NCBI RefSeq assembly: GCF_003024675.1
Contig: NZ_PYLP01000012.1
Coordinates: forward strand, 1 to 64,000
Source: Faecalibacillus faecis
GTDB lineage: Bacteria; Bacillota_I; Bacilli_A; Erysipelotrichales; Coprobacillaceae
DNA length: 64,000 bases
Direction: 5' to 3'
Both the position numbers and the translations under genes were made by a program. Each line of letters opens with the position of its first letter. Within the stretch, counting starts at the first letter, position 1. The notes beneath the pieces were generated by a model, which worked only from the letters and a program-made list of their open reading frames with translations, did not search any database and was not told where the DNA came from. Below, in pieces: positions 1 to 7,730 of the stretch.

Positions 1-492
1 GATCATAAACCAGAACAATTAGCAAAACGTGGAGGAGCACATTATTCAGATGCGGCTTGTGAAACAATTGCTTCTATTTATGGAAATAAATTATCACATA
101 TCGTAGTAACAACTAAAAATAATGGATCTGTACCAGATTTACCAGCTGACTGTGCGGTAGAAGTTTCATCTTATATTGGTTCAACAGGGGCAAGAGCAAT
201 TGCTTTTGGCTCATTACAACCAGCTCAAAGAGGATGGTTACAATGCATGAAAAACATGGAGTTATGTGTTGAAGAAGCAGCTGTAACTGGTGATTATGGA
301 TTATTAATGCAAGCATTCATTTTAAATCCACAAACAGTATCAGGACAAAAAATGGTGAATGTTTTAAATGAATTATTGATTGCTCACGAAAAATACTTAC
401 CACAATTTGCAGACAAGATTGCCGAGTTAAAAGCAGCAGGTGTTACAATCAAAGATGATGTGGCACGTGAATTAACTGAAAAAGGTTTATAG
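1..492 (+). CDS. 6-phospho-beta-glucosidase, glycoside hydrolase family 4 (C-terminal part)
   Basis: The reading frame is open from the first base of the window, so the N-terminal NAD-binding half lies outside. The visible 163 residues carry the family-4 C-terminal pattern, including TTKNNGSVPDLPADCAVEV followed by a helical tail. Family 4 enzymes hydrolyse phosphorylated disaccharides imported by a PTS, using NAD+ and a divalent metal in the cytoplasm. Specificity for 6-phospho-beta-glucosides is inferred from similarity of this segment to the LicH/CelF group; an alpha-specific member cannot be excluded without the N-terminus. A cellobiose-type PTS permease lies 3 kb downstream. Confidence 0.85.
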   Translation, partial: DHKPEQLAKRGGAHYSDAACETIASIYGNKLSHIVVTTKNNGSVPDLPADCAVEVSSYIGSTGARAIAFGSLQPAQRGWLQCMKNMELCVEEAAVTGDYGLLMQAFILNPQTVSGQKMVNVLNELLIAHEKYLPQFADKIAELKAAGVTIKDDVARELTEKGL

Positions 493-574
493 GATTTTAT
501 GACATATAATATTAAAATAACAGTTTTAAAATATGTTGTGGACGAAAAACTGAAATTAGATAGATAAGATTTTA

Positions 575-603
575 TTGAATTGTTTATAAAATTTAATTAT
601 AAT
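575..603 (+). promoter_or_regulatory. promoter of the antisense antitoxin RNA
   Basis: A TTGAAT -35 box (575-580) and a consensus TATAAT -10 box (598-603) are separated by exactly 17 bp. No open reading frame with a ribosome-binding site follows. The product would be a short RNA ending at the hairpin at 655-702. Confidence 0.65.
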
Positions 604-609
604 AAATAT

Positions 610-705
610 GAAAAAAGAACAACCGATAAACGGTTCGTCTTGGATTTTATGAGTAAAATAACTGCCTCAATGTTCGCCAAAACTTTGTAAGGTAGTTATT
701 TTTTT
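610..705 (+). ncRNA. putative type I antitoxin RNA (RatA/RNAII-like)
   Basis: From the promoter at 575-603, a transcript of about 95 nt would start near 610 and end at the T-run after the 655-702 hairpin. A small 5' hairpin (AACCG at 621-625 with CGGTT at 631-635) precedes the terminator stem. The RNA is convergent with the 40-aa toxin gene and complementary to its stop codon and 3' untranslated region. This matches the architecture of convergent type I systems such as TxpA/RatA. The RNA itself is inferred from promoter plus terminator. Confidence 0.6.
655..705 (+). terminator. intrinsic terminator of the antitoxin RNA
   Basis: A 13-bp stem with one G-T pair (655-667 against 690-702) is followed by a T-run to 705. 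On the minus strand the same hairpin lies directly after the toxin stop codon and may also end the toxin mRNA. Confidence 0.7.
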
Positions 706-818
706 GCATTATTTTCTATAATATATAGAAGTAATTTAATAACGATACTTATTATTGACATGATTAATGTAAGTATACCTAACATAATCATGATAGCTTC
801 ATAAGCTGTCATTTCCAT
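696..818 (-). CDS. small hydrophobic type I toxin (putative holin-like toxin family)
   Basis: A 40-residue peptide starts MEMTAYEAIMIMLG, continues with one hydrophobic helix (about residues 8-34) and ends in polar/basic NNAKK. This N-terminal pattern is characteristic of the putative holin-like toxins (Hol_Tox family) related to TxpA/BsrG, which insert in the membrane and are silenced by an antisense RNA. The ATG at 818 is preceded by GAAGGTG. A convergent RNA gene with its own promoter overlaps the 3' end. The long AT-rich leader (about 819-940) would allow mRNA folding to control translation, which is inference. Confidence 0.75.
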   Translation of the reverse strand: MEMTAYEAIMIMLGILTLIMSIISIVIKLLLYIIENNAKK

Positions 819-969
819 CACCTTCGTTTTTCATATTTCCCTAAGGATATCTATGTAAACGAAGAATACGCCCTTCAATCTAAGCGACCAAGTGGCACCT
901 AACGAATAAATAACTAATAATATACTTTTGGACTAAGTGTTCCATGTTAAATAATATATAACAAAAATG

Positions 970-987
970 ATTCTATTATGATAGAAT
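970..987. repeat. 18-bp inverted repeat upstream of the small membrane protein gene
   Basis: ATTCTAT (970-976) is repeated in reverse as ATAGAAT (981-987) with a 4-base centre, just before the AAGGAGG ribosome-binding site. It could be an operator or a leader hairpin; nothing in the window identifies a cognate protein. Confidence 0.4.
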
Positions 988-1007
988 GATACAAGGAGGT
1001 ACATAGT

Positions 1008-1304
1008 ATGGAAGTTATGCTTATTGTTGGGTTATTTGCTTCATCTGCACTTTCCTTGAATTTTATTGTTAATCAAAAATATAAATTAGCGGGATCAATG
1101 AATATTATTAATTTATGTTTAGTGGTAGCGACAGCTTATCAATTTGATCAAGTAAAGAATATTGTTTGGTTATTTGGAATTGCGGCAGGAGTTGTACTTG
1201 TTTATTTTTTGGTAAGATTTCTTTTGAAGAAACAGAAAAAAGAGAAACAGCAATCTATTGAAAATAAGGTTGTTGATGTAGAAGTAGTAGATAAGGAGAA
1301 ATAA
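1008..1304 (+). CDS. small membrane protein of unknown function
   Basis: The 98-residue product has about three hydrophobic segments (roughly residues 3-20, 29-46 and 52-72) and a highly charged cytoplasmic-type tail rich in Lys and Glu. A strong AAGGAGG site precedes the ATG. It is the first gene of a three-gene unit; the cyclophilin gene begins 2 bases after its stop. I do not recognise the family. Confidence 0.75.
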   Translation: MEVMLIVGLFASSALSLNFIVNQKYKLAGSMNIINLCLVVATAYQFDQVKNIVWLFGIAAGVVLVYFLVRFLLKKQKKEKQQSIENKVVDVEVVDKEK

Positions 1305-1306
1305 GA

Positions 1307-1789
1307 ATGGAAAAAGTGTTAATTGAAATTGAAATGGAAAATGGAGATGTAATGAAAGGAGAACTTTATCCTGAAGTTGCACCAATTACAGTAGAAAACT
1401 TTTTAAAATTAATAGATGAAGATTTCTTTGCAGGGTTAATTTTCCATAGAGTTATCCCTGGATTCATGATTCAAGGTGGAGGATATACAAAAGATTTTAA
1501 AGAAAAACATTGTGATTCTATTAAAGGTGAATTTAAAAGTAATGGTGTTAATAATGAATTAAAACATACAGAGGGTGTTTTATCTATGGCTAGAACAATG
1601 ATCAAAGATTCTGCCTCTTCACAATTCTTTATTATGCATAAACCAGCACCACATTTAGATGGTGAATATGCTGCTTTTGGAAAAATTACTGAAGGTTTAG
1701 ATATTGTAGATCAAATTGCCAATGTCCCTACAAATTTCCAAGATTGTCCAACAACACCTGTTGTAATTAAAACAATTAGAAGAGTGTAA
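1307..1789 (+). CDS. peptidyl-prolyl cis-trans isomerase, cyclophilin type
   Basis: The 160-residue cytoplasmic protein (no signal peptide) is a single cyclophilin domain, with FAGLIFHRVIPGFMIQGG near residues 41-58, SMARTM near 93-98 and SSQFFIMHKPAPHLDGEYAAFG near 103-124. These include the Arg, Phe, Gln and His residues of the active site. It catalyses proline isomerisation during protein folding. Length is typical for small bacterial cyclophilins, and it is probably cotranscribed with the genes on both sides (gaps of 2 and 4 bases). Confidence 0.93.
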   Translation: MEKVLIEIEMENGDVMKGELYPEVAPITVENFLKLIDEDFFAGLIFHRVIPGFMIQGGGYTKDFKEKHCDSIKGEFKSNGVNNELKHTEGVLSMARTMIKDSASSQFFIMHKPAPHLDGEYAAFGKITEGLDIVDQIANVPTNFQDCPTTPVVIKTIRRV

Positions 1790-1793
1790 TTTT

Positions 1794-2336
1794 ATGAAAG
1801 TAATGTTTATATCAGATATTCATGGTTCTTATTATTGGGCAAATAAGGCTATTGAAAAATATCATGAAGAAAAAGCAGACAAACTCGTTATTTTAGGGGA
1901 TATTTTATATCATGGGCCACGTAATGATTTACCTAAGGATTATAATTGTAAGAAGGTTATTGCTTTGTTAAATCCTTTAAAAAAGGATATTATTGCGGTA
2001 AGAGGGAATTGTGATAGTGAAGTGGATCAAATGGTTTTAGATTTTCCTATGCGTAGTGATTATGCTTTAATGGATGTGGATCAACATCATTTCTTTATGA
2101 CACATGGACATTTGTTTAATGAAGATCAACTTCCTTTATTAAATGAAAATGATATTTTGATTTATGGACATTTTCATAAACCACTCGCAAAAAAAGAAAA
2201 CGGTATTTATATCTTAAATCCGTCTTCGATTTCTTTACCTAAAGAAGGTACAAATAGTTATGGTATTTATGAAAATGATTGTTTTACAATTAAAACATTT
2301 GATGATGAGATTGTAAAACAAATACAATTAGATTAG
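1794..2336 (+). CDS. YfcE/MJ0936-type metallophosphodiesterase
   Basis: The 180-residue protein carries the calcineurin-like metallophosphoesterase motifs in order: SDIHG (residues 7-11), GDILYHGPRN (35-44), GNCD (71-74), THGH (104-107) and GHFH (125-128). These supply the dinuclear metal ligands. YfcE-family enzymes hydrolyse phosphodiesters in vitro, and the cellular substrate is not established. It is the last gene of a tight three-gene operon and is followed by a terminator. Confidence 0.92.
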   Translation: MKVMFISDIHGSYYWANKAIEKYHEEKADKLVILGDILYHGPRNDLPKDYNCKKVIALLNPLKKDIIAVRGNCDSEVDQMVLDFPMRSDYALMDVDQHHFFMTHGHLFNEDQLPLLNENDILIYGHFHKPLAKKENGIYILNPSSISLPKEGTNSYGIYENDCFTIKTFDDEIVKQIQLD

Positions 2337-2342
2337 TGAATG

Positions 2343-2373
2343 AATCGTTTGGTGGTAACATCGAACGATTTTT
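2343..2373 (+). terminator. terminator after the phosphodiesterase gene
   Basis: AATCGTT (2343-2349) pairs with AACGATT (2364-2370), followed by a short T-run. Confidence 0.6.
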
Positions 2374-2415
2374 AGTTGTTTAGGATAACAAATAAAAATG
2401 ATTTATTATAGTTTT

Positions 2416-2438
2416 AACAATCTTAGGATTGTTTTTTT
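2416..2438 (+). terminator. second intrinsic terminator before the GntR gene
   Basis: AACAATC (2416-2422) and GATTGTT (2427-2433) form a 7-bp stem with a 4-base loop, followed by Ts. It isolates the GntR transcription unit. Confidence 0.7.
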
Positions 2439-2487
2439 CTTTTGCATAAAAATAGCTTTCTCATTAAAAAGTCCGTGCAAATTTATG

Positions 2488-2504
2488 AAAAGTATGGTAT
2501 TTTT
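2488..2504. promoter_or_regulatory. GntR/UTRA operator upstream of its own gene
   Basis: AAAAGTA-TGG-TATTTTT is a near-perfect 17-bp palindrome (one mismatch). The same 17-mer with one base changed recurs as a perfect palindrome ahead of the PTS gene at 3384-3400. Location just upstream of the regulator start implies autoregulation. Confidence 0.65.
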
Positions 2505-2527
2505 AGATATGGTAGGAGGGATCGTCT

Positions 2528-3241
2528 ATGGTTAAATATATAGATATTGCTGATGATATTAGAAGTAAGATCTTTGATAAAAAGTATACATATGGACAAA
2601 AGCTCCCTTATGAATATGTATTATGTGTTGCTTATCATTGTAATAAAGAAACAATGAAAAAAGCCTTAGATATATTAGTAAAAGAAGGATTGATTGTAAG
2701 AAGACGAGGGGCAGGAACTTTTGTCAAAGATTATGACGCTTCAACGGAAGATGCCAATCATCTTAAGCAATCTGGTCTTGGTTTAACAAGAAAACTTGAA
2801 GGGAAGAGTAATTTAAAAAGTGAAATCATTGAATTTTCAGTTATTCCAAGTGATGAACATATATCGAAAAGATTACAAATAGAGGAAGGGTCGTTTGTCT
2901 ACCACATTATTAGAAAAAGAATTGTGGATGATAAACCGTACTGTTTGGAAATTACATATATGCCAATCTCTATCATCCCTAATCTAAAATTAGAGCACCT
3001 GAAAGGCTCGATATACCAGTATATTGAAAAAGAATTAAAATTAAAGATACAAAGTACGCATAAAACTATACGTGCTCATCTATCGAGTCCGTTAGAACAA
3101 GAAAATTTGGGATTGAAGGAATATGAACCATATATTGAAGTTGAACAAACGGCATATTTAAGTAGTGGGATTATCTTTGAATACTCGTTTACAAGGTATC
3201 ATTATAATAATTTTGAACTTCAAACAGTAACTGTTCAATAG
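2528..3241 (+). CDS. GntR-family regulator with UTRA ligand domain (HutC/TreR subfamily)
   Basis: The 237-residue protein has an N-terminal winged helix (about residues 1-70, including ALDILVKEGLIVRRRGAGTFV) and a C-terminal UTRA domain (about 90-235) that normally binds a phosphorylated sugar. GGTAGGAGGGATCGTCT precedes the ATG. Members of this group repress sugar PTS operons. The matching palindromes before this gene and before the PTS permease make it the likely regulator of both. A beta-glucoside 6-phosphate inducer is inferred from context. Confidence 0.92.
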   Translation: MVKYIDIADDIRSKIFDKKYTYGQKLPYEYVLCVAYHCNKETMKKALDILVKEGLIVRRRGAGTFVKDYDASTEDANHLKQSGLGLTRKLEGKSNLKSEIIEFSVIPSDEHISKRLQIEEGSFVYHIIRKRIVDDKPYCLEITYMPISIIPNLKLEHLKGSIYQYIEKELKLKIQSTHKTIRAHLSSPLEQENLGLKEYEPYIEVEQTAYLSSGIIFEYSFTRYHYNNFELQTVTVQ

Positions 3242-3256
3242 GGTAAAAACACACCA

Positions 3257-3290
3257 AAAACGCCATCTAAATGATAGCGTTTTCTTTTTT
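3257..3290 (+). terminator. terminator after gntR
   Basis: AAAACGC near 3257-3263 pairs with GCGTTTT at 3277-3283, with an inner ATC/GAT pairing, followed by a T-run. Confidence 0.7.
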
Positions 3291-3311
3291 TATAAAAAAA
3301 ATAAAAAAAAT

Positions 3312-3362
3312 AAACCGCTTTCAAAAATGGTGAAAAACCCTTATTTTATGCGGTTTTTTTTA
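3312..3362 (+). terminator. second hairpin-plus-T-run downstream of gntR
   Basis: AAACCGC (3312-3318) pairs with GCGGTTT (3350-3356) across a 31-base loop, followed by eight or more Ts. The large loop makes it weaker than a classical terminator. Confidence 0.5.
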
Positions 3363-3381
3363 AATATTATATCTTTTAAAA

Positions 3382-3402
3382 TTAAAAGTATGGTACTTTT
3401 AA
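3382..3402. promoter_or_regulatory. GntR/UTRA operator upstream of the PTS permease
   Basis: TTAAAAGTA-TGG-TACTTTTAA is a perfect inverted repeat with 9-base arms. It ends 12 bp before the -35 box of the PTS promoter. Its core matches 16 of 17 positions of the palindrome upstream of gntR. Confidence 0.7.
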
Positions 3403-3414
3403 AACAAAAAAGCA

Positions 3415-3444
3415 TTGACTTTTATTTGCATAATGGATTATACT
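3415..3444 (+). promoter_or_regulatory. sigma-A type promoter of the PTS permease
   Basis: TTGACT (3415-3420) and TATACT (3439-3444) are spaced 18 bp apart. Transcription would begin near 3451. This excludes the upstream in-frame GTG at 3449 and supports the ATG at 3482 as the start. Confidence 0.7.
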
Positions 3445-3481
3445 ATTAGTGTCAAAAAAATATTTAAGGGAGGAAAAATTT

Positions 3482-4786
3482 ATGGACAAAATGGCGGATG
3501 TCTTAGGTCGCGCTGGTGCATGGTGCGGTCAAAACAAATATTTATCTGCAATTAAAAATGCGTTCCAAAACTTCATGCCTTTAACAATCGCTGGGGCAAT
3601 TGGGGTTTTATGGTGTAACGTATTAGTTAACGAAGCTACTGGGTTAGGTATGTTCTTCAAACCAATCATGGCTTTAGATTTCTTAAACCCAGCATTCCAA
3701 GCTGTTAACTTCTGTACTATCAGCTGTATCACAGTTGGTATCACTCTTGGTATCGCCCAAGAAATCGGTATTTGGAACATGGGAGCTGAAAAAGCTGGTT
3801 ATATTCCAGGTTTAGTAGGTTTAGCTGCATGGTTATCAGTTACAAACACTTCACACATGGTAGAAGGAGCTAAAGATGCTTTCACTGGTATCGCTGGTAA
3901 TGAATTAGGAGCTACTGGTTTATTCACTGGTATGATCATTGGTGTATTATCTGTAGAATTATTCTGCTTCTTCGAAAAACAAGATGCATTAAAAATTAAA
4001 ATGCCAGAACAAGTTCCACCAGGAGTTGCTCGTGCATTCGAAGTTTTAGTACCAGCTACTTTAACTTTAATCATCACTGCTTGTATTGGATCAGCATGTT
4101 ATAACTTAACAGGTTTATACTTAAATGATGTTATCAAAAGTGGTATCCAAGGTCCTTTAGGGGCTGTAGGTGCTACAATTCCAGGTGTTATGATTATCTA
4201 TTTAGTAATCATGTTATTCTGGTTAGTAGGTATCCATGGTAACAACATGTTATCTGCAGTAAAAGAAGCATTATTTACACCATTAGCACTTGAAAACGTT
4301 GAAGCATTCAACAAAGGTGAAACTCCAAAAAATATCATCAACATGTATGCATTACAAATGTGGGGTGAATTTGGTGGTTCAGGTGTTACTATCGGTTTAG
4401 TAATCGCAATCATGATCTTTGGTAAACGTGAAGATAATAAAGCAATCGCTACATTATCATTAGTTCCAGGTTTATTCAACATCAATGAAACAGTTACATT
4501 CGGTATTCCAATGGTATTAAACCCAATCTTAGGTATTCCATTCGTAGTTGCTCCATTAGTCACAATCATTATTGGTTATGTATTAACAGTTATCGGATTC
4601 TGTCCAGTTGCATGTTTAACAGTACCTTGGACAACTCCACCAATCGTATTTGGTTTCTTAGCATGTGGTGCTAGCATAATGGGTGCAGTAACTCAAGCAA
4701 TCTTAATTGTTGTATCAACAGTTATCTACACACCATTCTTAATCTCTTACGAAAAATATCAAAACAAACAAGCTGCAGAAGCTTAA
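3482..4786 (+). CDS. PTS lactose/cellobiose-type EIIC permease
   Basis: This is a membrane permease of 434 residues with about ten hydrophobic segments and the EIIC hallmark VGIHGNNM near residues 248-255. It also has the NINETVTFGIPMVLNP segment typical of the lactose/cellobiose family. It carries beta-glucosides or related sugars inward while EIIB phosphorylates them; no EIIA or EIIB gene is in the window, so it needs components encoded elsewhere. AAGGGAGG sits 8 bases before the chosen ATG. Control by the adjacent GntR protein is inferred from the shared palindrome. Confidence 0.93.
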   Translation: MDKMADVLGRAGAWCGQNKYLSAIKNAFQNFMPLTIAGAIGVLWCNVLVNEATGLGMFFKPIMALDFLNPAFQAVNFCTISCITVGITLGIAQEIGIWNMGAEKAGYIPGLVGLAAWLSVTNTSHMVEGAKDAFTGIAGNELGATGLFTGMIIGVLSVELFCFFEKQDALKIKMPEQVPPGVARAFEVLVPATLTLIITACIGSACYNLTGLYLNDVIKSGIQGPLGAVGATIPGVMIIYLVIMLFWLVGIHGNNMLSAVKEALFTPLALENVEAFNKGETPKNIINMYALQMWGEFGGSGVTIGLVIAIMIFGKREDNKAIATLSLVPGLFNINETVTFGIPMVLNPILGIPFVVAPLVTIIIGYVLTVIGFCPVACLTVPWTTPPIVFGFLACGASIMGAVTQAILIVVSTVIYTPFLISYEKYQNKQAAEA

Positions 4787-4811
4787 TATTGATAAATTAA
4801 ATAAGATAATG

Positions 4812-4844
4812 AATAAGGGCGGGATTCCCCGTCCCTTATTTTTT
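4812..4844 (+). terminator. strong GC-rich terminator after the PTS gene
   Basis: AATAAGGGCGGG pairs with CCCGTCCCTTATT (one bulged base), followed by a T-run. Confidence 0.85.
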
Positions 4845-4933
4845 AAAAAATATTTAATGAATATGAGTTGACTTTATTAAAGAAAATTGATATTTATTAA
4901 ATATTGAAAGTATAGAATTAAAGAGGGGTTTTT

Positions 4934-5470
4934 ATGGAATCAAAGAAAGTCGAATCAAATGCGGAATTAACACCATTTGAAAAAGAATTTAAAGTTCAAT
5001 TAAATTTACCAGCTGTATACTTTAGTGTATTTTATGCAATCTATGTAGTGTATATGATCGTTTCAAGAAACTTTAGTGATTTACCTGCAGTTGTTGCATT
5101 AGGTGTCGTTGCTATTGGATATTTATTTGGATATAGACCTTATAAATATGTTGTAAAAAGAAGAACTTTAGAAATTCATAGAAGAATTGGAAAAACAAAA
5201 GAAATAAACTTAATGAACTGTGAAACAATTACTGATCCAATCGCTAAAATGACAAAGATCATTACAAATGCACATTCATATGAAATCTATATGGACGATG
5301 GAACTCGTCAAACAGTTGCTCCAAAAGATCAAATGGGATTTGTGGATGCTGTTGTTCATTCAAATAAGAGAATTCATTGTCAAGTTGAAGAATATAACCA
5401 AACTCATCGAAAATGGGAAAAGAAAAGAAGAAAAGAAGAAAAGAAAGCTAAAAGAACTGCTACTCATTAA
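4934..5470 (+). CDS. membrane-anchored protein of unknown function with basic tail
   Basis: The 178-residue protein has a polar N-terminus, two adjacent membrane segments (about residues 28-45 and 52-68), a mixed domain, and a very basic Lys/Arg/Glu C-terminus. It has its own AGAGGGG site and ends in a strong terminator, so it appears to be a single-gene unit. The shape (two helices followed by a small beta-rich region) resembles PH-like membrane proteins, but I cannot assign a family. Confidence 0.75.
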   Translation: MESKKVESNAELTPFEKEFKVQLNLPAVYFSVFYAIYVVYMIVSRNFSDLPAVVALGVVAIGYLFGYRPYKYVVKRRTLEIHRRIGKTKEINLMNCETITDPIAKMTKIITNAHSYEIYMDDGTRQTVAPKDQMGFVDAVVHSNKRIHCQVEEYNQTHRKWEKKRRKEEKKAKRTATH

Positions 5471-5488
5471 TAAGCAGCTCTTTTTTTT
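5452..5488 (+). terminator. terminator overlapping the end of the membrane-protein gene
   Basis: AAGAACTGCT (5452-5461) pairs with AGCAGCTCTT (5473-5482), followed by eight Ts. The left arm lies inside the last codons of the gene. Confidence 0.85.
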
Positions 5489-5539
5489 GTATAAAATAAA
5501 TAAAAAATTATTAAAATGATAAAAACTTTGTAATAATTG

Positions 5540-5568
5540 TTGACAACCCTTCTTTTCGTTTGTATAAT
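5540..5568 (+). promoter_or_regulatory. consensus sigma-A promoter of glutamine synthetase
   Basis: A perfect TTGACA (5540-5545), 17-bp spacer and perfect TATAAT (5563-5568), with TG directly before the -10 box. The -35 box lies within a partial inverted repeat, ATTGTTGACAAC (5536-5547), which matches 9 of 12 positions of the ATTGTATACAAT palindrome found at other promoters in the window. Confidence 0.85.
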
Positions 5569-5616
5569 GACATCATATAAATAATAATTTATATACTAAA
5601 TAAGGGGGATACAAAG

Positions 5617-7695
5617 ATGGAATTTAACAAGTTAGTTGAAGATTATGGATGCCTAGCTTTTACTGATGATGTTATGAAGGAAAGAATTCCTAAATCAACA
5701 TATAAAGCATTCCATGAATCGCTTGATAAAGGTGAAGAGTTATCAAAAGAATGTGCAACTGTTATTGCGAATGCAATGAAAATTTGGGCAGTTGAACATG
5801 GAGCTACACATTTTACTCACTGGTTTACACCAATGACAGGATTAACTGCAGAAAAGCATGATGCTTTCTTAGAACCAGATGGGTCAAAAGCTGTTTTAGA
5901 ATTTAGTGGGAAAACATTAAGAAAAGGAGAACCTGATGCTTCTTCATTTCCATCAGGTGGTTTAAGAGCTACTTTCGAAGCAAGAGGATATACAGCATGG
6001 GATTGTACATCACCTGCATTCGTTAAAGATGGAACATTATATATTCCAACGTTATTCTGTTCATATACAGGGGAAGCATTAGATAAGAAAACACCCTTAC
6101 TTAGATCATGTGATGCTTTAAGTAAAGCAGCTTGTCGTTTGTTACCTTTAATCGGGGTTGAAGGGGTAACTAAAGTTTCTGCTTCAGTAGGGGCTGAACA
6201 AGAATATTTCTTAGTTGATGATAAATATTATCAAGAACGTATGGATTTAAAATTAACTGGTAGAACTTTATTTGGAGCTATGGCACCAAAAGGACAAGAA
6301 TTAGAAGATCATTACTTCGGTTCTTTAAAACGTAAAGTTGCAGCTTTCATGAAAGATTTAGATGCTGAATTATGGAAATATGGAATTCCATCTAAAACAA
6401 AACATAATGAAGTTGCACCAGCACAACATGAAGTTGCTTGTGTTTATGCTAAAGTAAATATTACGACAGATAACAACCATTTATTAATGCAAATTGCTCA
6501 AGATATCGCTAAAAAGCATGGTTTACGTTGTTTATTACATGAAAAACCATTTGCTGGCGTTAACGGTTCTGGTAAACATGATAACTGGTCAGTAATCACA
6601 AATACAGGAATCAACTTATTTAATCCAGGAAAAAATCCTGAAGAAAATAAACCATTCTTAGCTGCATTAGCTTGTACAATTAAAGCGGTTGATGAATATG
6701 CAGAAATCTTACGTATGTCAATTGCTTCTGCTGGAAACGATCATCGTTTAGGAGCTAACGAAGCACCACCAGCAATCATTTCTATGTTCTTAGGTGAAGA
6801 ATTAGATAAAGTTGTAGAAGATATTTGTACTGGTAAAAAATCTGATCATGAAGAAATTGGACGTTTTGATACAGGGGTTTCTGTTGTTCCAACATTCTCT
6901 AAAGACAATACGGATCGTAACAGAACTTCACCATTTGCCTTTACAGGTAATAAATTTGAATTCCGTGCTGTAGGTTCTGCACAATCTGTAGCTGGTCCAA
7001 ATACAATCTTAAATGCAATGTTAGCTGAAGAAATGACTCAAATGGCTGAAGCTATTGAAGGTGGAAAATCATTTGAAGAAGTTGTTAAAGAATTTATCTC
7101 TGAACATAAGAGAATTATCTTTAATGGCGATGGATATTCAGCTGAATGGGAAGAAGAAGCAAAAAGACGTGGACTTCCTAACCACAAAAATACTGTTGAC
7201 GCATTAAAATGCTTAAAAGATCCAAAATATATTGATATGTTAGATCGTCAAGGTGTTTATACAAAAGTAGAAATCGCTTCACGTTATGAAATCTTATTAG
7301 ATAACTATATTAAAACAATTCAAGTTGAAGCTTTAACTGCAGTTAAAATGGTTAAAACACAAATTTATCCAGCTGCTTGTGATTATTTGGCTAAAGTATC
7401 TTCAGAAGTTGTTGCTGCAAAAGAAGCAGGTATTCCAGCGGCATTCTTAACTGATGATGCAACAAAACTTGCAAACTTATTACAAGAAGTAAAAGATAAA
7501 TTAACAACATTAGAAAATAATATTGCTAAAGCGCAAGCAAGTGATGCTGAAATCTTTGAAACTGCAACTATGTGGAAAGATGAAGTATTCGGTATGATGC
7601 AATCATTAAGAGAAACAGTGGATACAATTGAAGAATTAGTTGATGATTCTTATTGGCCAATTCCAACTTATGTAGACTTATTATTTGGTATTTAG
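5617..7695 (+). CDS. glnN: glutamine synthetase type III
   Basis: The 692-residue protein is a full-length class III glutamine synthetase, making glutamine from glutamate, ammonia and ATP. Recognisable segments include HFTHWFTPMTG (about 61-71), PSGGLRATFEARGYTAWD (about 111-128), GAEQEYFLVD (about 192-201), KHNEVAPAQHE (about 262-272) and NDHRLGANEAPPAI (about 373-386). Together they supply metal, glutamate and ATP ligands. It is a single-gene unit with a consensus promoter and terminator. It is the main ammonia-assimilating enzyme visible here and would draw on glutamate ultimately derived from the aconitase/isocitrate dehydrogenase product. Confidence 0.97.
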   Translation: MEFNKLVEDYGCLAFTDDVMKERIPKSTYKAFHESLDKGEELSKECATVIANAMKIWAVEHGATHFTHWFTPMTGLTAEKHDAFLEPDGSKAVLEFSGKTLRKGEPDASSFPSGGLRATFEARGYTAWDCTSPAFVKDGTLYIPTLFCSYTGEALDKKTPLLRSCDALSKAACRLLPLIGVEGVTKVSASVGAEQEYFLVDDKYYQERMDLKLTGRTLFGAMAPKGQELEDHYFGSLKRKVAAFMKDLDAELWKYGIPSKTKHNEVAPAQHEVACVYAKVNITTDNNHLLMQIAQDIAKKHGLRCLLHEKPFAGVNGSGKHDNWSVITNTGINLFNPGKNPEENKPFLAALACTIKAVDEYAEILRMSIASAGNDHRLGANEAPPAIISMFLGEELDKVVEDICTGKKSDHEEIGRFDTGVSVVPTFSKDNTDRNRTSPFAFTGNKFEFRAVGSAQSVAGPNTILNAMLAEEMTQMAEAIEGGKSFEEVVKEFISEHKRIIFNGDGYSAEWEEEAKRRGLPNHKNTVDALKCLKDPKYIDMLDRQGVYTKVEIASRYEILLDNYIKTIQVEALTAVKMVKTQIYPAACDYLAKVSSEVVAAKEAGIPAAFLTDDATKLANLLQEVKDKLTTLENNIAKAQASDAEIFETATMWKDEVFGMMQSLRETVDTIEELVDDSYWPIPTYVDLLFGI

Positions 7696-7703
7696 TATAT
7701 ATA

Positions 7704-7730
7704 AAAATCGGTTCTATGAACCGATTTTCT
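7704..7730. terminator. bidirectional terminator between glnN and the VanZ-like gene
   Basis: AAAATCGGTTC (7704-7714) and GAACCGATTTT (7718-7728) form an 11-bp perfect stem with a 3-base loop between convergent genes, overlapping the last codons of the VanZ-like gene. Confidence 0.85.

Noticed and set aside
113-316. Open frame antisense to the GH4 gene
   Set aside because: It lies wholly inside a clear coding region on the other strand, has no ribosome-binding site and its composition follows the opposite gene.
4198-4569. 123-codon frame antisense to the PTS permease
   Set aside because: Shadow of a well-conserved membrane protein; no start signals.
5268-5519. 83-codon frame over the end of the 178-aa membrane protein gene
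   Set aside because: It runs through the terminator hairpin and lacks a ribosome-binding site; the other frame is coherent.
5536-5547. Firm GntR operator at the glutamine synthetase promoter
   Set aside because: Only 9 of 12 positions match and the matching part coincides with the consensus -35 box, so it is mentioned only as a weak possibility.
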